NCBI GenBank assembly: GCA_022702545.1
Contig: JAHRBC010000002.1
Location: forward strand, 2,294,001-2,358,000
Direction of reading: 5' to 3'
Length of the DNA: 64,000 bases
Source of the DNA: Phycomyces nitens
Taxonomy: Eukaryota; Mucoromycota; Mucoromycetes; Mucorales; Phycomycetaceae
Below the pieces are notes generated by a model. That model was not told where the DNA came from and searched no databases. It saw nothing but the letters and a program-made list of their open reading frames with translations. Positions 20,731-31,600 of the stretch are shown here, piece after piece; the stretch's first letter is position 1; every line of letters starts with the position of its first letter. The translations under genes were made by a program, and so were the position numbers.

Positions 20731-20739
20731 AAAGAGTCT

Positions 20740-20812
20740 GCTTACTTAGCGCAGTTGGCAGCGCGTTAGTCTCATAATCTGAAGGTCGCCAGTTCGATCC
20801 TGGCAGGGAGCA
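20740..20812 (+). tRNA. tRNA-Met (CAT), possibly decayed
   Basis: The 73-nt cloverleaf has a perfect D stem (GCGC), anticodon loop CTCATAA with anticodon CAT, T arm GCCAG-TTCGATC-CTGGC and discriminator A. The layout is that of elongator Met. The acceptor stem GCTTACT/AGGGAGC has one G-T wobble and one A-G mismatch at pairs 4-5, where CC would be expected. No strong T-run terminator follows at once. It may be a weakened copy. Confidence 0.75.
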
Positions 20813-20824
20813 AGTTCTTATTAT

Positions 20825-20881
20825 TGTCGTGCTTAATTTTGGTGAGACAAGTTCGAGTGACTTGTCTTTACAAATCAAGCA
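20825..20881. repeat. 57-bp sequence shared downstream of two tRNA genes
   Basis: Identical over 57 bp to 52159-52215, which lies 30 bp downstream of tRNA-Leu. It contains a perfect 8-bp stem AGACAAGT/ACTTGTCT with loop TCGAGTG, and GTTCGAGTG resembles a Pol III B box. Function unknown. Confidence 0.85.
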
Positions 20882-20887
20882 TGATTT

Positions 20888-21263
20888 TGTCAGGTATCGA
20901 TCTGGTATTTCTTTTCTGGCACTTGTAACTAAGTCGCAGAATCAATACCACTGGGGATCGTCAAGTTCAAATAATAGTTTTTAGGTAATAGATAGATCGC
21001 TTTTTATTGATACAAATCCTTTTACTATTTATACAAAATGTAATTAGATTTATGGCTAAATGTATAGCTACGTTAATATGTCTTAGATGGCTATTGTCCA
21101 GTAGAATATACTTAAGAGATATTTGCAATCTAAGACACTTGAGACATTTAGAAACATATATAGGGAAACCAATCGGCAAGGTCTTGATCGTTTACCCAAC
21201 AAGGTCAACCATTACTGGTTGCCTATCAAGAGCCGATTTCGGTTGCCGATGTCAACTCTGACA
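20888..21263 (-). repeat. G2 3' LTR (376 bp)
   Basis: Starts TGTCAGGTATCG and ends CTCTGACA on the plus strand, near-identical to 26036-26411. A purine tract (minus strand GGAGGGGGGTAA, 21264-21275) directly precedes it. The pol frame runs 52 bp into it. Confidence 0.93.
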
Positions 21264-21769
21264 TTACCCCCCTCCTGGCTTTGTGATCGTCCACGAGCAC
21301 CAACGTCATCGGGAGTGGCCAAGGGGTCTACGGCATCATTGGGGACTTCACTGTCCAAAAGTCGCATTGCAGCGCGCCAAGCAGAGCGAGAGGCGGTCGG
21401 GTTGTACCAGGTATCTTGGGGAGCATTACCATGGATCTTGTACAGACGATCAACGTGAACCCAGGACGCGAGGGTTTTACCTTCCATGGTTTTCAATTGA
21501 TACGTACCAAAGTTTTCATTCTTGTTGATTACGATGAAGGGGCCCTTGAACTTCGGTTCCAAACCAAACCGGCCTTCGTGTGTGAGTTTGACATGGTCGC
21601 CAACCTCGAACGACACTTTCTTGATCACGGCGTCCCATTTTTCCTTGTCCTTGGCACTCATTACCTTCATACGCAGTTCGGCGGCTTCTCTGGCCCTACC
21701 AACGTTTTCCAACTGGTCAGCGGTTTTGTCGGCTATGGCACGCGGATCCTCTGAGATAGTTTGATCCAA
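21212..21769 (-). pseudogene. pol: G2 integrase C-terminal part
   Basis: This frame has a KVSFEVGDHVKLTHEG segment and FKGPFIVINKNENFGTYQL, the SH3-like C-terminal domain of Gypsy integrases, then a tail ending inside the 3' LTR at 21212. No chromodomain is visible. It is separated from the catalytic core by a frameshift near 21790. Confidence 0.82.
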
Positions 21770-21805
21770 ATATGGCTGTTGAGGGTCTCCAGGTAGTACA
21801 GGGTG

Positions 21806-22300
21806 TCAGCCATATGTCAAGAAGAACGGGCTGTAACCGGTGGTTGAGTGAGTGCGGATACGGCAAGCCCAGAGCGCGGCGGCGAGAAAGTTATCCCAGA
21901 GATGAAGAGCACCATTGGTGTACTTGCGTAGCATTTGCTTCAAGGTGCCATTCAATCGCTCGCATTTACCGTTTGTACAGGGGTGGAACGCAGAGGTGAG
22001 GCGGTGGTTGGACTTGATCCGACTCAGGTAAGCTGATACGAGTTTGCTAGTGAAATTGGCGCCTCTGTCTGTCAGGATCTCAGCTGGGCAACCAAAACGC
22101 ATCACGATCTCTTCATAGATAAAGTCGGCCACGGCTTCTGCGGATGCAACAGGAACTGCGCGGGCAATGGGCCAATTAGTGGTGTAATCCACGGCCACCA
22201 AGATCCACCTGTTGCCTTTCAATGTCATGGGAAGCCTGCCAATGAAGTCCAGATGCCACCTTTGGAATGCGTCTGGTACTTTGAGGGTGCATCTCGTCAT
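21806..22300 (-). pseudogene. pol: G2 integrase catalytic core
   Basis: The frame contains RWHLDFIGRLP, ILTDRGANFTS and CTNGKCERLNGTLKQ, which supply the D, D and E of the integrase core. Frameshifts near 22290 and 21790 detach it from the upstream zinc-binding domain and the downstream C-terminal domain. With the frames rejoined the integrase would look complete, so this copy decayed recently or carries sequence errors. Confidence 0.82.
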
Positions 22301-23873
22301 GGTGTTGACCATCCTTGCGTGCATTGAGTTGGCACTCTTGACATGCGCTCAGCCATTCCTTAACATCGTTACGGAGGTTAGGCCACCAGTGGCGAGGCTT
22401 CAATATGTCGATCATTGTGGAGAACCCGGAGTGACCAAAACCCTTGTGGCACGATTGTACCATGTCGGCTCGGTGGGCAAATGGAAGGAATGGGACCTCA
22501 CGAGTTTCATCCTCACTCAACTTCACTTTGCGGTACACCTTACGATTCTTGACTGTGAACTGGGGCCTGTTCTTCTCAACTATCTCTCTGGCCTCACGTG
22601 GTACTTGTTCTGGATGGAAGGCATAGTAGTTAGGCCAGTCGGTGGGGTGTGTCAATGGTGCGGCATACAGGTATTCCGGCTCTATGGATTCGGCTGCACT
22701 CTTACTCTCTGGGCCACCAACACGGGACAGAGCATCCGGCACATCATTCTCCTTCCCGGGCTTATACTGGATATCCGGCGCATACAATTCTAGCTCGGCA
22801 ATCCATCTTACTAGTCTTGGGGTTGGTGTCACTTGTGAGCGGAAGTACTTGAGTGGCAAGTGGTCCGAGAACACTGTATACGGTCGGCCATCTACCAGGC
22901 AACGCCAAGTCCTGAGGGCATGCATGATACCTAGAAGTTCTCGTTCCTGAGCAGGGTAGGATCGTTCTGCTGAGCTGAACTTCTTGGACTCATATGCTAG
23001 CGGGTGCCATTGACCATCTTCGCCCTCTTGGAGTAACACTGCTCCGACGCCAAAATCCGAAGCATCGGTTTCGATCCGGTATGGCTTGTGCACATCGGGG
23101 GCCTGCAGTACTGGGGGTGAAGTCAGCTTGTCCTTGATGAGCTCAAAGCTGGCCTGGCATTCCTTTGTCCATATGATCGGTCTTCTCTTGGCTCTGGTAC
23201 CACGGGTCAGGTCAGTCAGCGGTGCTGCTATACTTGCGTATCCTGGGATGAACCTTCGATAATGTTGCGCGAGACCACAGAACTGACGAACCTCTTGAAC
23301 ATTGGTTGGGACCGACCATTCCTTAACTGCCGTAACCTTTCCAGGCGCAGGTAGAATGCCTCGTGCTGAAATGTGGAATCCAACAAAGATCAGTTCTTTC
23401 TTGTTGAATTCGCACTTCTTCAGATTGGCCACGAGCTTCTCCTCTTGCAGCCTCTTCAGGACGTGTCGGACATGGCGGTGGTGGTCTTCTTCTGTCTTGC
23501 TAAAGATGAGGATGTCATCAAGATACACTAACGCGAAGTCGTCTAGGCAATCACCGAGAACACGGTTCATCAAGCTCTGGAACGTTGGAGGGGCATTGGT
23601 CAAGCCAAACAGAAGGACGAGGAACTCATACTGGCCATACCGCGTGTTGAACGCTGTCTTGGGTACATCGCTGGATTGGATCTTCACCTGATGATAACCG
23701 CTCTTTAGGTCGAGGCTGGTGAAGTGTGCGGACCCACGAAGACGTTCCAAGCACTCATCGATTCTTGGCAATGGATGATTATTCCTGACAGTGACCTTGT
23801 TCAGAGCGCGGTAATCGATGCACATACGCATCGCGCCATCTTTCTTTTTACAAACAGGACGGGTGCTCCCCAA
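22290..23873 (-). pseudogene. pol: G2 RT, RNase H and integrase zinc-binding region
   Basis: The frame opens in RT with KKDGAMRMCIDYRALNKV and has FTSLDLKSGYHQV, LLFGLTNAPPTFQ, and the catalytic ALVYLDDILIFS. RNase H follows (ETDASDFGVGAVLLQ, AQERELLGIMHAL, TVFSDHLPL, VPDALSRV). The HHCC domain of integrase (CHKGFGHSGF, then CQECQL) comes next, before a frameshift near 22290. The upstream frameshift near 23860 separates it from the first RT residues. Confidence 0.87.
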
Positions 23874-26023
23874 GGTGACGCACTAGGTCGAATCAACCCA
23901 AGGTCCAGGAGCTCTTTGAGTTGACGCTTGAGCTCGTCCAACTCCAGGGGGCTCATCTTGAAGGGAGGTCGGCTGATTGGTCTCGCATCTCCTGTGTCAA
24001 TGACATGCTGTACGTCTCGGTCGGGCGGGACACCTGGGAGTTCATCTCTGAACACATCTGGGAAGTCCTTGGCCAGGTTACTCCAGTTAGACTCGCTGAT
24101 TTCCTTGGCATGGTCTTCTTTGACATATAGCAGGAAGCTATCAGCCTCAGTCTTCTTCATTATTTTCTCCACCTGCTTGTGCGATACGAGGTAGTTCAGA
24201 TGTTGTGTGCTTGGTCTTATGTTGTGCGGCTCAATGATGAACTCCTTGCCATTTCTGCATAGTTTCCAACTGTCATTGAACCAATCTGGAACCGGGTTTG
24301 CTTGCTGGAGCCAGGTTCTACCGAGGATCAAATCAAACTTCATTGGAAACACATATGCCTCAATAGTGTCTGTGTATCCATTGATTGAGATTGGCATGGT
24401 GATCTTCTTAGTGATTGAAATTCTGTGTCCTCCAGCTGTCTCTACTTGGCGATCATGGACACGGACCACCTGGTTGGCTTTCATGGCGATCTCTGGGGTC
24501 ACATAGTTTGCACTTGCACCACTGTCAATCAGAACCTCGATCATCTTTTCTTCATATACAGCCTTGTACAACGGCAAATCGGTGTTCACAGTAGCATTGA
24601 GCTGTTCCAAATGTATTAAATCTTCATTGCAAGTGACAGGGGCATCAACATACTGGTAAGGTAAAGCTTTATTATCGTATTCTTTATAGTCAACACTATT
24701 GTAATCTTTTACATCCCTGTTACTGGGCTCTTGTCCTTCGGATGAGTGATCTCCTTTCAATTCCGCCGCATGGAATGACCTGTCCTTGTTGCCTTGTGCT
24801 CTGGAGCGTCCTTCATCCAGCTGTCGGATAGCTGCGATGCGTTCTTGACAGAAACGGCGGAGATGACCTGATTGGCCACACCAGAAACATGCACGGCTGT
24901 CTCTGCCTTCTTGCTGGTACGATTTTGTCTCAGAGCGGGGTGCGGAGTGTCTATTGTTTCGCTGGCCTGAGCGTCCACGATGATTGGTCCGCATGGACCC
25001 CCTCCCCTCCATAGCGTCAAGGTCCATGGGAGTGGGGCCATTATCGCTATTATACTGCGGAACAACTTCAGGGCAAGGCATGGGAGTGGGACGGCGGCCA
25101 TTTTCATAGGCAAGGGCAGTGCGGGCAGCTTCAGCAAGGTCAAGAGGTTCGCGGAAACGAACCTGGCAACGGGTTTCTGGGCGCAGACCATTGACAAAAC
25201 GGTCGAGGGCTTCGTCTTCCGTCATGGATGGGATATCCATACGGAGGTCTTGGAAAGTGTCAATGTAGGATTCGATTGAGCCACTCTGACGCAGGGAACG
25301 AATGCGGTCACGGGCATTCTGGATGGAGTGGACTGGGCGGAAGTTATCATTGAGGAGGCGGGTGAACGTGCGCCAGTCAGAGGTACGGGTACCATTGTCT
25401 TCTAATCGTCGCCACCAAACATCAGCTCGATCACGGAGAAGAGTGATGGCGTAAGACGTCCAGCTATCATAGTCCATACGGTGCAATTCGGCAAATCGCT
25501 CAACAGAGCGGATCCAACCGTCAATCTCGTTGGCTGAACGGGCACCGCGGTAAAAGTCTGGGCGCTCGATGCGCACCGATGGGGGTAGGGAAACATTGGC
25601 CGGAGTAGGTGCTGGAACATGAGCAGGGGCCGGTGGTTGGGAGCTACGGAGAGCTTCAGTAAAGGCGGCGATCAACTCAGGCATGGAGATGGTCGCAGGG
25701 ACACTGGGAGTGGGGGAAACTGGTTCACTCATTGGGGGTTCAGACAGGGTACTGGGAACAGGTATGTAGACGGGCGAATCTGGGTCTGTGGGTGTAGAAA
25801 CAGGTACACCGGTTAACTTGGCTACAATAAGGTTGGCTTGGGCTTCCCAAAAGGCTATTCGAGCAGGGGTAGAACGGATACGCTGGTCCGAAGGGATATG
25901 GGGGACGGTACGGGCAAATGTAGAGGGAAGTAGGGCCTGAACTCGTTCTTCAATCTCAAAGGACTTCTTTTGAGCGTCTGTAAACTGTGTTTCTGTCTTT
26001 TTCAGGTCGGAAGACTCGGTCAT
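23801..26023 (-). pseudogene. gag: G2 Gag, protease and start of RT
   Basis: ATG at 26023 opens 740 codons. Residues about 150-300 are the Gag core (IERPDFYRGARSANEIDGWI and an IESYIDTFQDLRM segment). A zinc knuckle CFWCGQSGHLRRFC lies at 379-392, the protease active site MIEVLIDSGAS near 494-503, and RT begins at FPDVFRDELPGVPP. Gag and Pol share one frame here, unlike G1. The frame is lost near 23860, in an RT segment reading SPWGAPVLFVK, apparently by a one-base indel in a run of T/A. Confidence 0.85.
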
Positions 26024-26033
26024 TCAGCTACCA
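26022..26033 (-). promoter_or_regulatory. G2 primer-binding site
   Basis: Three bases after the 5' LTR the minus strand reads TGGTAGCTGAATG. TGGTAG is the usual start of a primer site complementary to the 3' end of initiator tRNA-Met. The gag ATG lies inside this stretch. Confidence 0.5.
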
Positions 26034-26035
26034 AT

Positions 26036-26411
26036 TGTCAGGTATCGATCTGGTATTTCTTTTCTGGCACTTGTAACTAAGTCGCAGAATCAATACCACT
26101 GGGGATCGTCAAGTTCAAATAATAGTTTTTAGGTAATAGATAGATGGCTTTTTATTGATACAAATCCTTTTACTATTTATACAAAATGTAATTAGATTTA
26201 TGGCTAAATGTATAGCTACGTTAATATGTCTTAGATGGCTATTGTCCAGTAGAATATACTTAAGAGATATTTGCAATCTAAGACACTTGAGACATTTAGA
26301 AACATATATAGGGAAACCAATCGGCAAGGTCTTGATCGTTTACCCAACAAGGTCAACCATTACTGGTTGCCTATCAAGAGCCGATTTCGGTTGCCGATGT
26401 CAACTCTGACA
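26036..26411 (-). repeat. G2 5' LTR (376 bp)
   Basis: Same sequence as 20888-21263 with one visible difference (GATGGC versus GATCGC near the TTTTTATTGATAC stretch). It starts TGTCAGG and ends CTCTGACA. Confidence 0.93.
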
Positions 26412-26419
26412 AACCTGAC

Positions 26420-26463
26420 AAACCTACTAAAAGCTGATTTCGGTTACCGATGTCAACTCTGAC
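26420..26463 (-). repeat. Fragment of a second G2-family LTR
   Basis: About 44 bp, including GATTTCGGTTACCGATGTCA and the LTR end CTCTGACA, repeats the terminus of the adjacent LTR with a few changes. The join reads TGACAAACC twice, suggesting recombination or nested insertion. Confidence 0.7.
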
Positions 26464-26536
26464 ACCAGATCCAAAACAATAAGATTGAAAAACAAAAAAA
26501 AACACTATGATTTCTTTATTAAAGATGCGCAATGCA

Positions 26537-26609
26537 TGCCTTCTGCCAGAATTGAACTGGCGACCTTCTGCTTACTAGGCAGACGCTCTGCCAACTGAGC
26601 CAAGAAGGC
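26537..26609 (-). tRNA. tRNA-Thr (AGT)
   Basis: A 73-nt cloverleaf on the minus strand. The acceptor stem GCCTTCT/AGAAGGC is perfect, the D stem is GCTC/GAGC, the anticodon arm is TCTGC-CTAGTAA-GCAGA with anticodon AGT, and the T arm is GCCAG-TTCAATT-CTGGC, with discriminator A. No intron. A G1-family LTR begins 11 bp upstream of its 5' end. Confidence 0.93.
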
Positions 26610-26620
26610 ACTGCTCTTTC

Positions 26621-27372
26621 TGACACGTGTGTTGTAGGCAGGTTCGGTTTCGACCATGAAGCCGGACCAAGGGCCCGGACATAGACGTAGGAGGGGTCGG
26701 TGGCCGGACAAGTCCGAGTAAGAAGTCCGAGCCGAGTGAGTTGGGCGGGTTTCCGGTGAGATGACGTTGGCTGGGCGATCCCCGAGTTTCTATATTTTTC
26801 TTTCTTCCCAGTCTTTTCCCGTTTTTATTTTATCACATTTATTTATTTCCTTTTTTATATTATTTCCTTTCCTATTTCTTTTGTGAATCCTTGACACCTT
26901 CTTGCAGGATTGCACCATTTTACACCTCTTTAAACAATTGTCTTTGTATAATGTACTTCTTCCATTTTTACCTTTATTATTTTTACAATATTTTTATACT
27001 ATACTTTATCACACTTGTCTAGAATTACATCATTTTATTCACTTATTTCTTTATTCTTTGTTTTACCTTGACTGCAATGGCACAATTCCATCCATTTATT
27101 TTATTATTTTCAGTTATTCCTTTTCGATTCTGAATGTCTATAAAAGACATTCAGTTTTCAATCAATAAAAATCATCTTTCGTTGGGTTTAATACCGGTTC
27201 TATGTTATTTTATTTGTACTTTTCGATCTCTGAAGAGCAGTGATATTTTGCCCGGTTACATTTTGGGAATATACTGTTGAGTTTCGTTAGTCATTTTCTT
27301 TATCTTTATTATCGTTTTATTATTTGCCGTCGTTTGTCACTATACACAACCGTATACACACATCACGCGTCA
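26621..27372 (+). repeat. Solo G1-family LTR (752 bp) beside tRNA-Thr
   Basis: Inverse-orientation copy of the G1 LTR, from TGACACGTGTG at 26621 to CACGCGTCA at 27372, with 4-bp flanks TTTC (26617-26620 and 27373-27376). No internal sequence, so a solo LTR. It carries the TATAAAAGAC box and AATAAA. It points away from the tRNA gene, as in the other two arrays. Confidence 0.9.
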
Positions 27373-27595
27373 TTTCACTTTAACATTTATTTTGACCAGT
27401 TGGCAATGTTTATTATTGCCGCATCCATTCAAAATCGATATCCATCCATCCAAACAACACTCTAAAACGACGCATCCATTGACGAAATCGTTGCATCCAT
27501 TGTCCATCAACCCCCAACTGCATCCATCCATCTCTCAGGTACCTCAGAAAATTTTTTCAGAGCTTTCAGACAACTTTTTGTTTTCGCGATCTCCG

Positions 27596-28483
27596 ATGTC
27601 AACATCATTGCCCCCATCTGCATTGCAGGGATTACCTGATGCACTTGCTGCATTCCTGAGCAACATGCATGTTCAATTCACTGAACTCCAGAGCCGAACT
27701 GCCCAGTTGGAGACTCTTGCTGCTGCCAATGCCCGATTGACCTCGGAATTAGAGAATGCCAAGACGATGATTGCCGATCTCCAAGCTGAGAATGCAATGT
27801 TGGCTGGAAAAAATTTTCCTGCCATTTCGAACCCCGCCGGCGCGCCTCAGCCCCCTCTGCAAAATAAAGAGCCAGGCACTGAAGCTTCAACTTGGGCTCA
27901 AACAGTGAGTTCTAACCACCCTGCCAAGCAAAGACTTGCTCCTTCTGCCCGCCGAGTAGCTGCTTCTACTCGTATGTTTGTCCTTCCTTCTGGTCCTACT
28001 GGATATAAGTATGTGTACATTCCACGTTCTTGCCGCCTTACCCATCGGGAAGTCCGCCAATCTCTCAGAACCCTTGGTGTGGAATCCTCGCGCCTTTTGG
28101 ACATTACTTTTCCTGCTCGTGGTGTTGTTGGCATCCTTGTGCACCTCCAGTATCTCTCTGAGTTCCAAGCCCAGTTGTCTTCTGCCTCTATCAAGTGGTT
28201 AGATGACTTTGATCCCCTAGATCCAAGTCATATTGCTGATCCCAAATATGCCAGGTTGTCAATTCATGACCGTGCTCATACTGCTGCCCAGCTTCATCAT
28301 AACCGCTGTCTCTATGCTCTCAAGTACTTGCGTCCCCATGTTGCTATCCCAGTTGCCCACTTTTTCTGTAATGAAGGGTGGATTGCTCCTGAAGATGTCC
28401 CCACCCGTGTTGCTCCTGGTTCTGGCTTGCTGGAAAACTCCCTCAAAAGATCTCACAGTGGTTCTGTTAGCATGTCTGAATGA
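27596..28483 (+). CDS. LINE ORF1 protein, 295 aa
   Basis: The first in-frame ATG is at 27596; the frame itself is open from 27392. Residues 20-75 form a Leu/Ala-rich coiled-coil-like stretch (ELQSRTAQLETLAAANARL). The middle is basic, and the C-terminal half contains YKYVYIPRSCRLTHREVRQS and WLDDFDPLDPS segments. I see no CCHC knuckle. ORF1 proteins of LINEs bind the element RNA and form RNPs. The stop TGA overlaps the ORF2 start as ATGA (28480-28483), pointing to translational coupling. The frame is intact. Confidence 0.75.
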   Translation: MSTSLPPSALQGLPDALAAFLSNMHVQFTELQSRTAQLETLAAANARLTSELENAKTMIADLQAENAMLAGKNFPAISNPAGAPQPPLQNKEPGTEASTWAQTVSSNHPAKQRLAPSARRVAASTRMFVLPSGPTGYKYVYIPRSCRLTHREVRQSLRTLGVESSRLLDITFPARGVVGILVHLQYLSEFQAQLSSASIKWLDDFDPLDPSHIADPKYARLSIHDRAHTAAQLHHNRCLYALKYLRPHVAIPVAHFFCNEGWIAPEDVPTRVAPGSGLLENSLKRSHSGSVSMSE

Positions 28484-28618
28484 GTGACATCTCATTAGGA
28501 CTTTGGAATGCTAATGGGCTTCAATGCCGTGCTATTCATGATGTTCTTCAACACTGTCAGTCCTTACATATGCTTTTTATTACAGAAACTTGGCTTCTCT
28601 CTCCTTCTCTCATTCCTA

Positions 28619-31600
28619 CACTACGGCGGAAAAAACGGTAGCTAACTACCGTTTTGGTAGCATTACTACCGTTTTTTCCCACCAAAAAAAACGGTAGTAA
28701 AGACTCTGTATAAGGCGATTTCGGTAGCTGTTACCGTTTTTTTAGTGCGAAAAAAAAGGGTAGTTATGAGGCAGGAATAGGCACAGCTACCGTTTTTTTA
28801 TCCAACCAAAATCGTTTCTTTATATACTATAGCCTCTCTTTTATATTACTTTATATACTAGCACCCATTCTTTTTTTACTGCCATTTATTTGAAATAATG
28901 GTTTATTTTTTATTATAATTTCGATTTATTTCAAATAATATTAAAATATATATAATAATAATATAGAAACATACCAAAAGCAAATACTATTTAATATTAT
29001 AAAACGTATATGGTACAAACCTTTTACTCAATCTATACACGATGCCAACAACATGTTGTTATGACTTGGATGGCCTTTGGTCTTCATCGATTGCTATAAA
29101 AATATTGTGGTCAGAGAATGAAGCAATCAAATAAACCGAATATATTGTTTTGGGTAGCATACCAGTATATATTGTGCTTGTTAATCAGCGTGCCGAGCAT
29201 CTTGTTGTGAATCACTGTCATGACTTGGAAGGCCTTTGGTCTTCATCAATTGCTATAAAGATATTGTGGTCAGAGAATGAAGCGATCAAATAAACCAAGC
29301 ATATTGTTTTGGATAGCATACCAGTATATATTGTGCTTGTTAATCGGTATACCAAGCATCTCTTGAATTAATGCCACTATATGAAACGTACAGATGTAAA
29401 TACTAGATGCAGTAGAAGGAGAATAGAGAATGCGCAATATGATTAATTAAAGAGTGTAAACATATTATAATATTCTTACCATAGAAAATATATTGCTGTA
29501 AAGTCAGCTCATAAGATTTAAAACTAATTCGAATATAATGGTAGTTGGCAGAATGAGTACATCATTAAGAAAACAATATGCATATTCTACAGAGATTCCC
29601 AGGTGGGGAGGTGGGGAACGACAAACTTTAGTGTAATATAGCTGTAAAAAATTTTCACCTTTTTTTAGTGTCTGAAAAATTATGAGATGAGTGTTTCATT
29701 CCTTGATTAAAGATAGCAGAGCTGAAGATGTGGTATACAAGATTCCAATCGGATGTTTATGTAATTGACAACCTTACATAAGGGAGGGTCATTTAGTTTT
29801 ATTTCAAAAAAGTAGAGCAAAGAAAAGAAAAGAAATATAAACTAACCTCGGCGTAATACAGCTATAAAAAAATTTCATTTTTTTTGGTGCTTGAAAAAGG
29901 GCGAGATGTGTGTTTCATTCCTAGATTAAAAACAACAGAGCTGAAGATGTGGTATACAAGATGCCAATCGGGCATTTATTAAGGTGGCAATCTTACGTGA
30001 TGGAGAGTTATTCGATTTTATTTCAAAGGAGAGGACCAAAGCAAAGATAAAACAGCTAAAGGAAAAGAGGAAAAGAAAAAGTGCGCTAAAACATATACTA
30101 AAAATATGAGAGAACCAATAAGAGCAGCCTAAAGAATATTAAAGACTTAGTCTGTTTCTCTTAGATGAAGGCTCATTGCTCATTCCTAGTGGTGTAAACC
30201 TATATCAAACAGTAGAAATATTATATTAATATTAAATTGAGAATAGATGAGCAACAAAAAGCTCTAACTTATAGTACATCTGTCATGATTGGGGATTCAG
30301 CCTCGTCATCCATTTGAAATACCTCATCTTCCGAAAGAAAAGAACTGCTTGCTCTTTCCTGCTATAACATAATAAAAATATTGTATTAATTATAATGTAT
30401 ATTCAAATGTTTGTTAATTAATAAACTTGCCTGGCTGTTCTCTGCTATTTTTCTCTTACAAGTCTGGTTTGCACTCTTAAAGGTGTCTTGAAGAAGATTC
30501 TTGGCACACCACATTCTTTTGCACTTGTAAATGTGGAGTGCTATTGTCCTAGCCGTGCCTCACTGGCCACAATCATTGATGACAGGTACGTTGATTTTGT
30601 CATCATTGACCAAGAAGTGTCTTCGCTGCTATTGTTATTATTAGTCAAATAATCTCTTACCTATCCATGGAAAGAGTAATTGGAGTATACTCCAAGCCTA
30701 TCAGGTCGAGGTCAAAGGGCAGTAGAAACGCCAGTTTGCTTGTTGAGCACTTTGCTGTTCATAACTTTGTCAGTTCAGCAAACAGCTCTCAGAATTATCC
30801 TTGTACAAGTCAGCCGTCCACATATAATGAAGCAAGTTTCTTAGATCTTCCAGATGGTGTAAGTGCTCCCCAGCTATGGGAGCCATTCAACTGACATGCC
30901 AGCTTGAATGATGATGACATGGAAGGTGTCAGCAGCCCTGTTGCCAAGAATACTTTGGCAAAGTACTATGTGTGAAACAGTGTTATGAACAGTATTGAAC
31001 TTGATGACCCAACGATTGTTGTTGCTTCTTGTCTTTGGAAAAATTCAACCGTGCATGCTTCATGTATGTACCGAAGAATAAAAAACGAGACCAGACGTGG
31101 CAATCATCATGTGATGTTCACCTGTCCATACAGAAAGTGAGTATTGGTATTAGTCAAAATACAAAATAGAGATCACTCGCATTTTTTATATTTTTATCTA
31201 GCCGTCGCAATATAACTATTCAAAGCTGGTTTGTTGGCACCGTGGAATTTTATTTTGAGCATAAAGAGGTTGATGGCACACCGCACTTTCTGGCATTCGT
31301 TGAAGTGATGAAAGAGCATGGTACAGCAGCCCATGACTCATCTGTGCCAATCGTAATACGGCGGTCACACAGCTCAACTGGACAAACAACCCAGCCAAAA
31401 TATGCTGTTAATGTGGATGACATTCAGCATCAAGTTGGGCTCATCCAGTACCCTCCGAGTAGTAATCAGTTCTTTATCATTGCACCATATTACGTGTTTA
31501 ATGACAATCTGCGTGTGACCATGGGGAACCTTGCCACTTTATAAAAATTTTCTTTTTCTTTTTTCTTTCTTTATAAATATCAATACCAAATAAAATAAAA

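Larger units (their letters stand above)
20888..26411 (-). mobile_element. Ty3/Gypsy retrotransposon G2 (frameshifted)
   Basis: A 5,524-bp element with 376-bp LTRs (20888-21263 and 26036-26411) that differ at only one site by eye. A primer site, fused gag-protease-RT, RNase H, integrase and polypurine tract are in Ty3/Gypsy order on the minus strand. The coding region is broken by three frameshifts near 23860, 22290 and 21790. Flanks GATTT and AACCT do not match, so the right flank was probably rearranged; a piece of another LTR lies at 26420-26463. Confidence 0.92.

Noticed and set aside
22212..22793. 193-codon plus-strand frame opposite G2 integrase and RNase H
   Set aside because: Antisense to conserved RNase H and integrase motifs, so a shadow.
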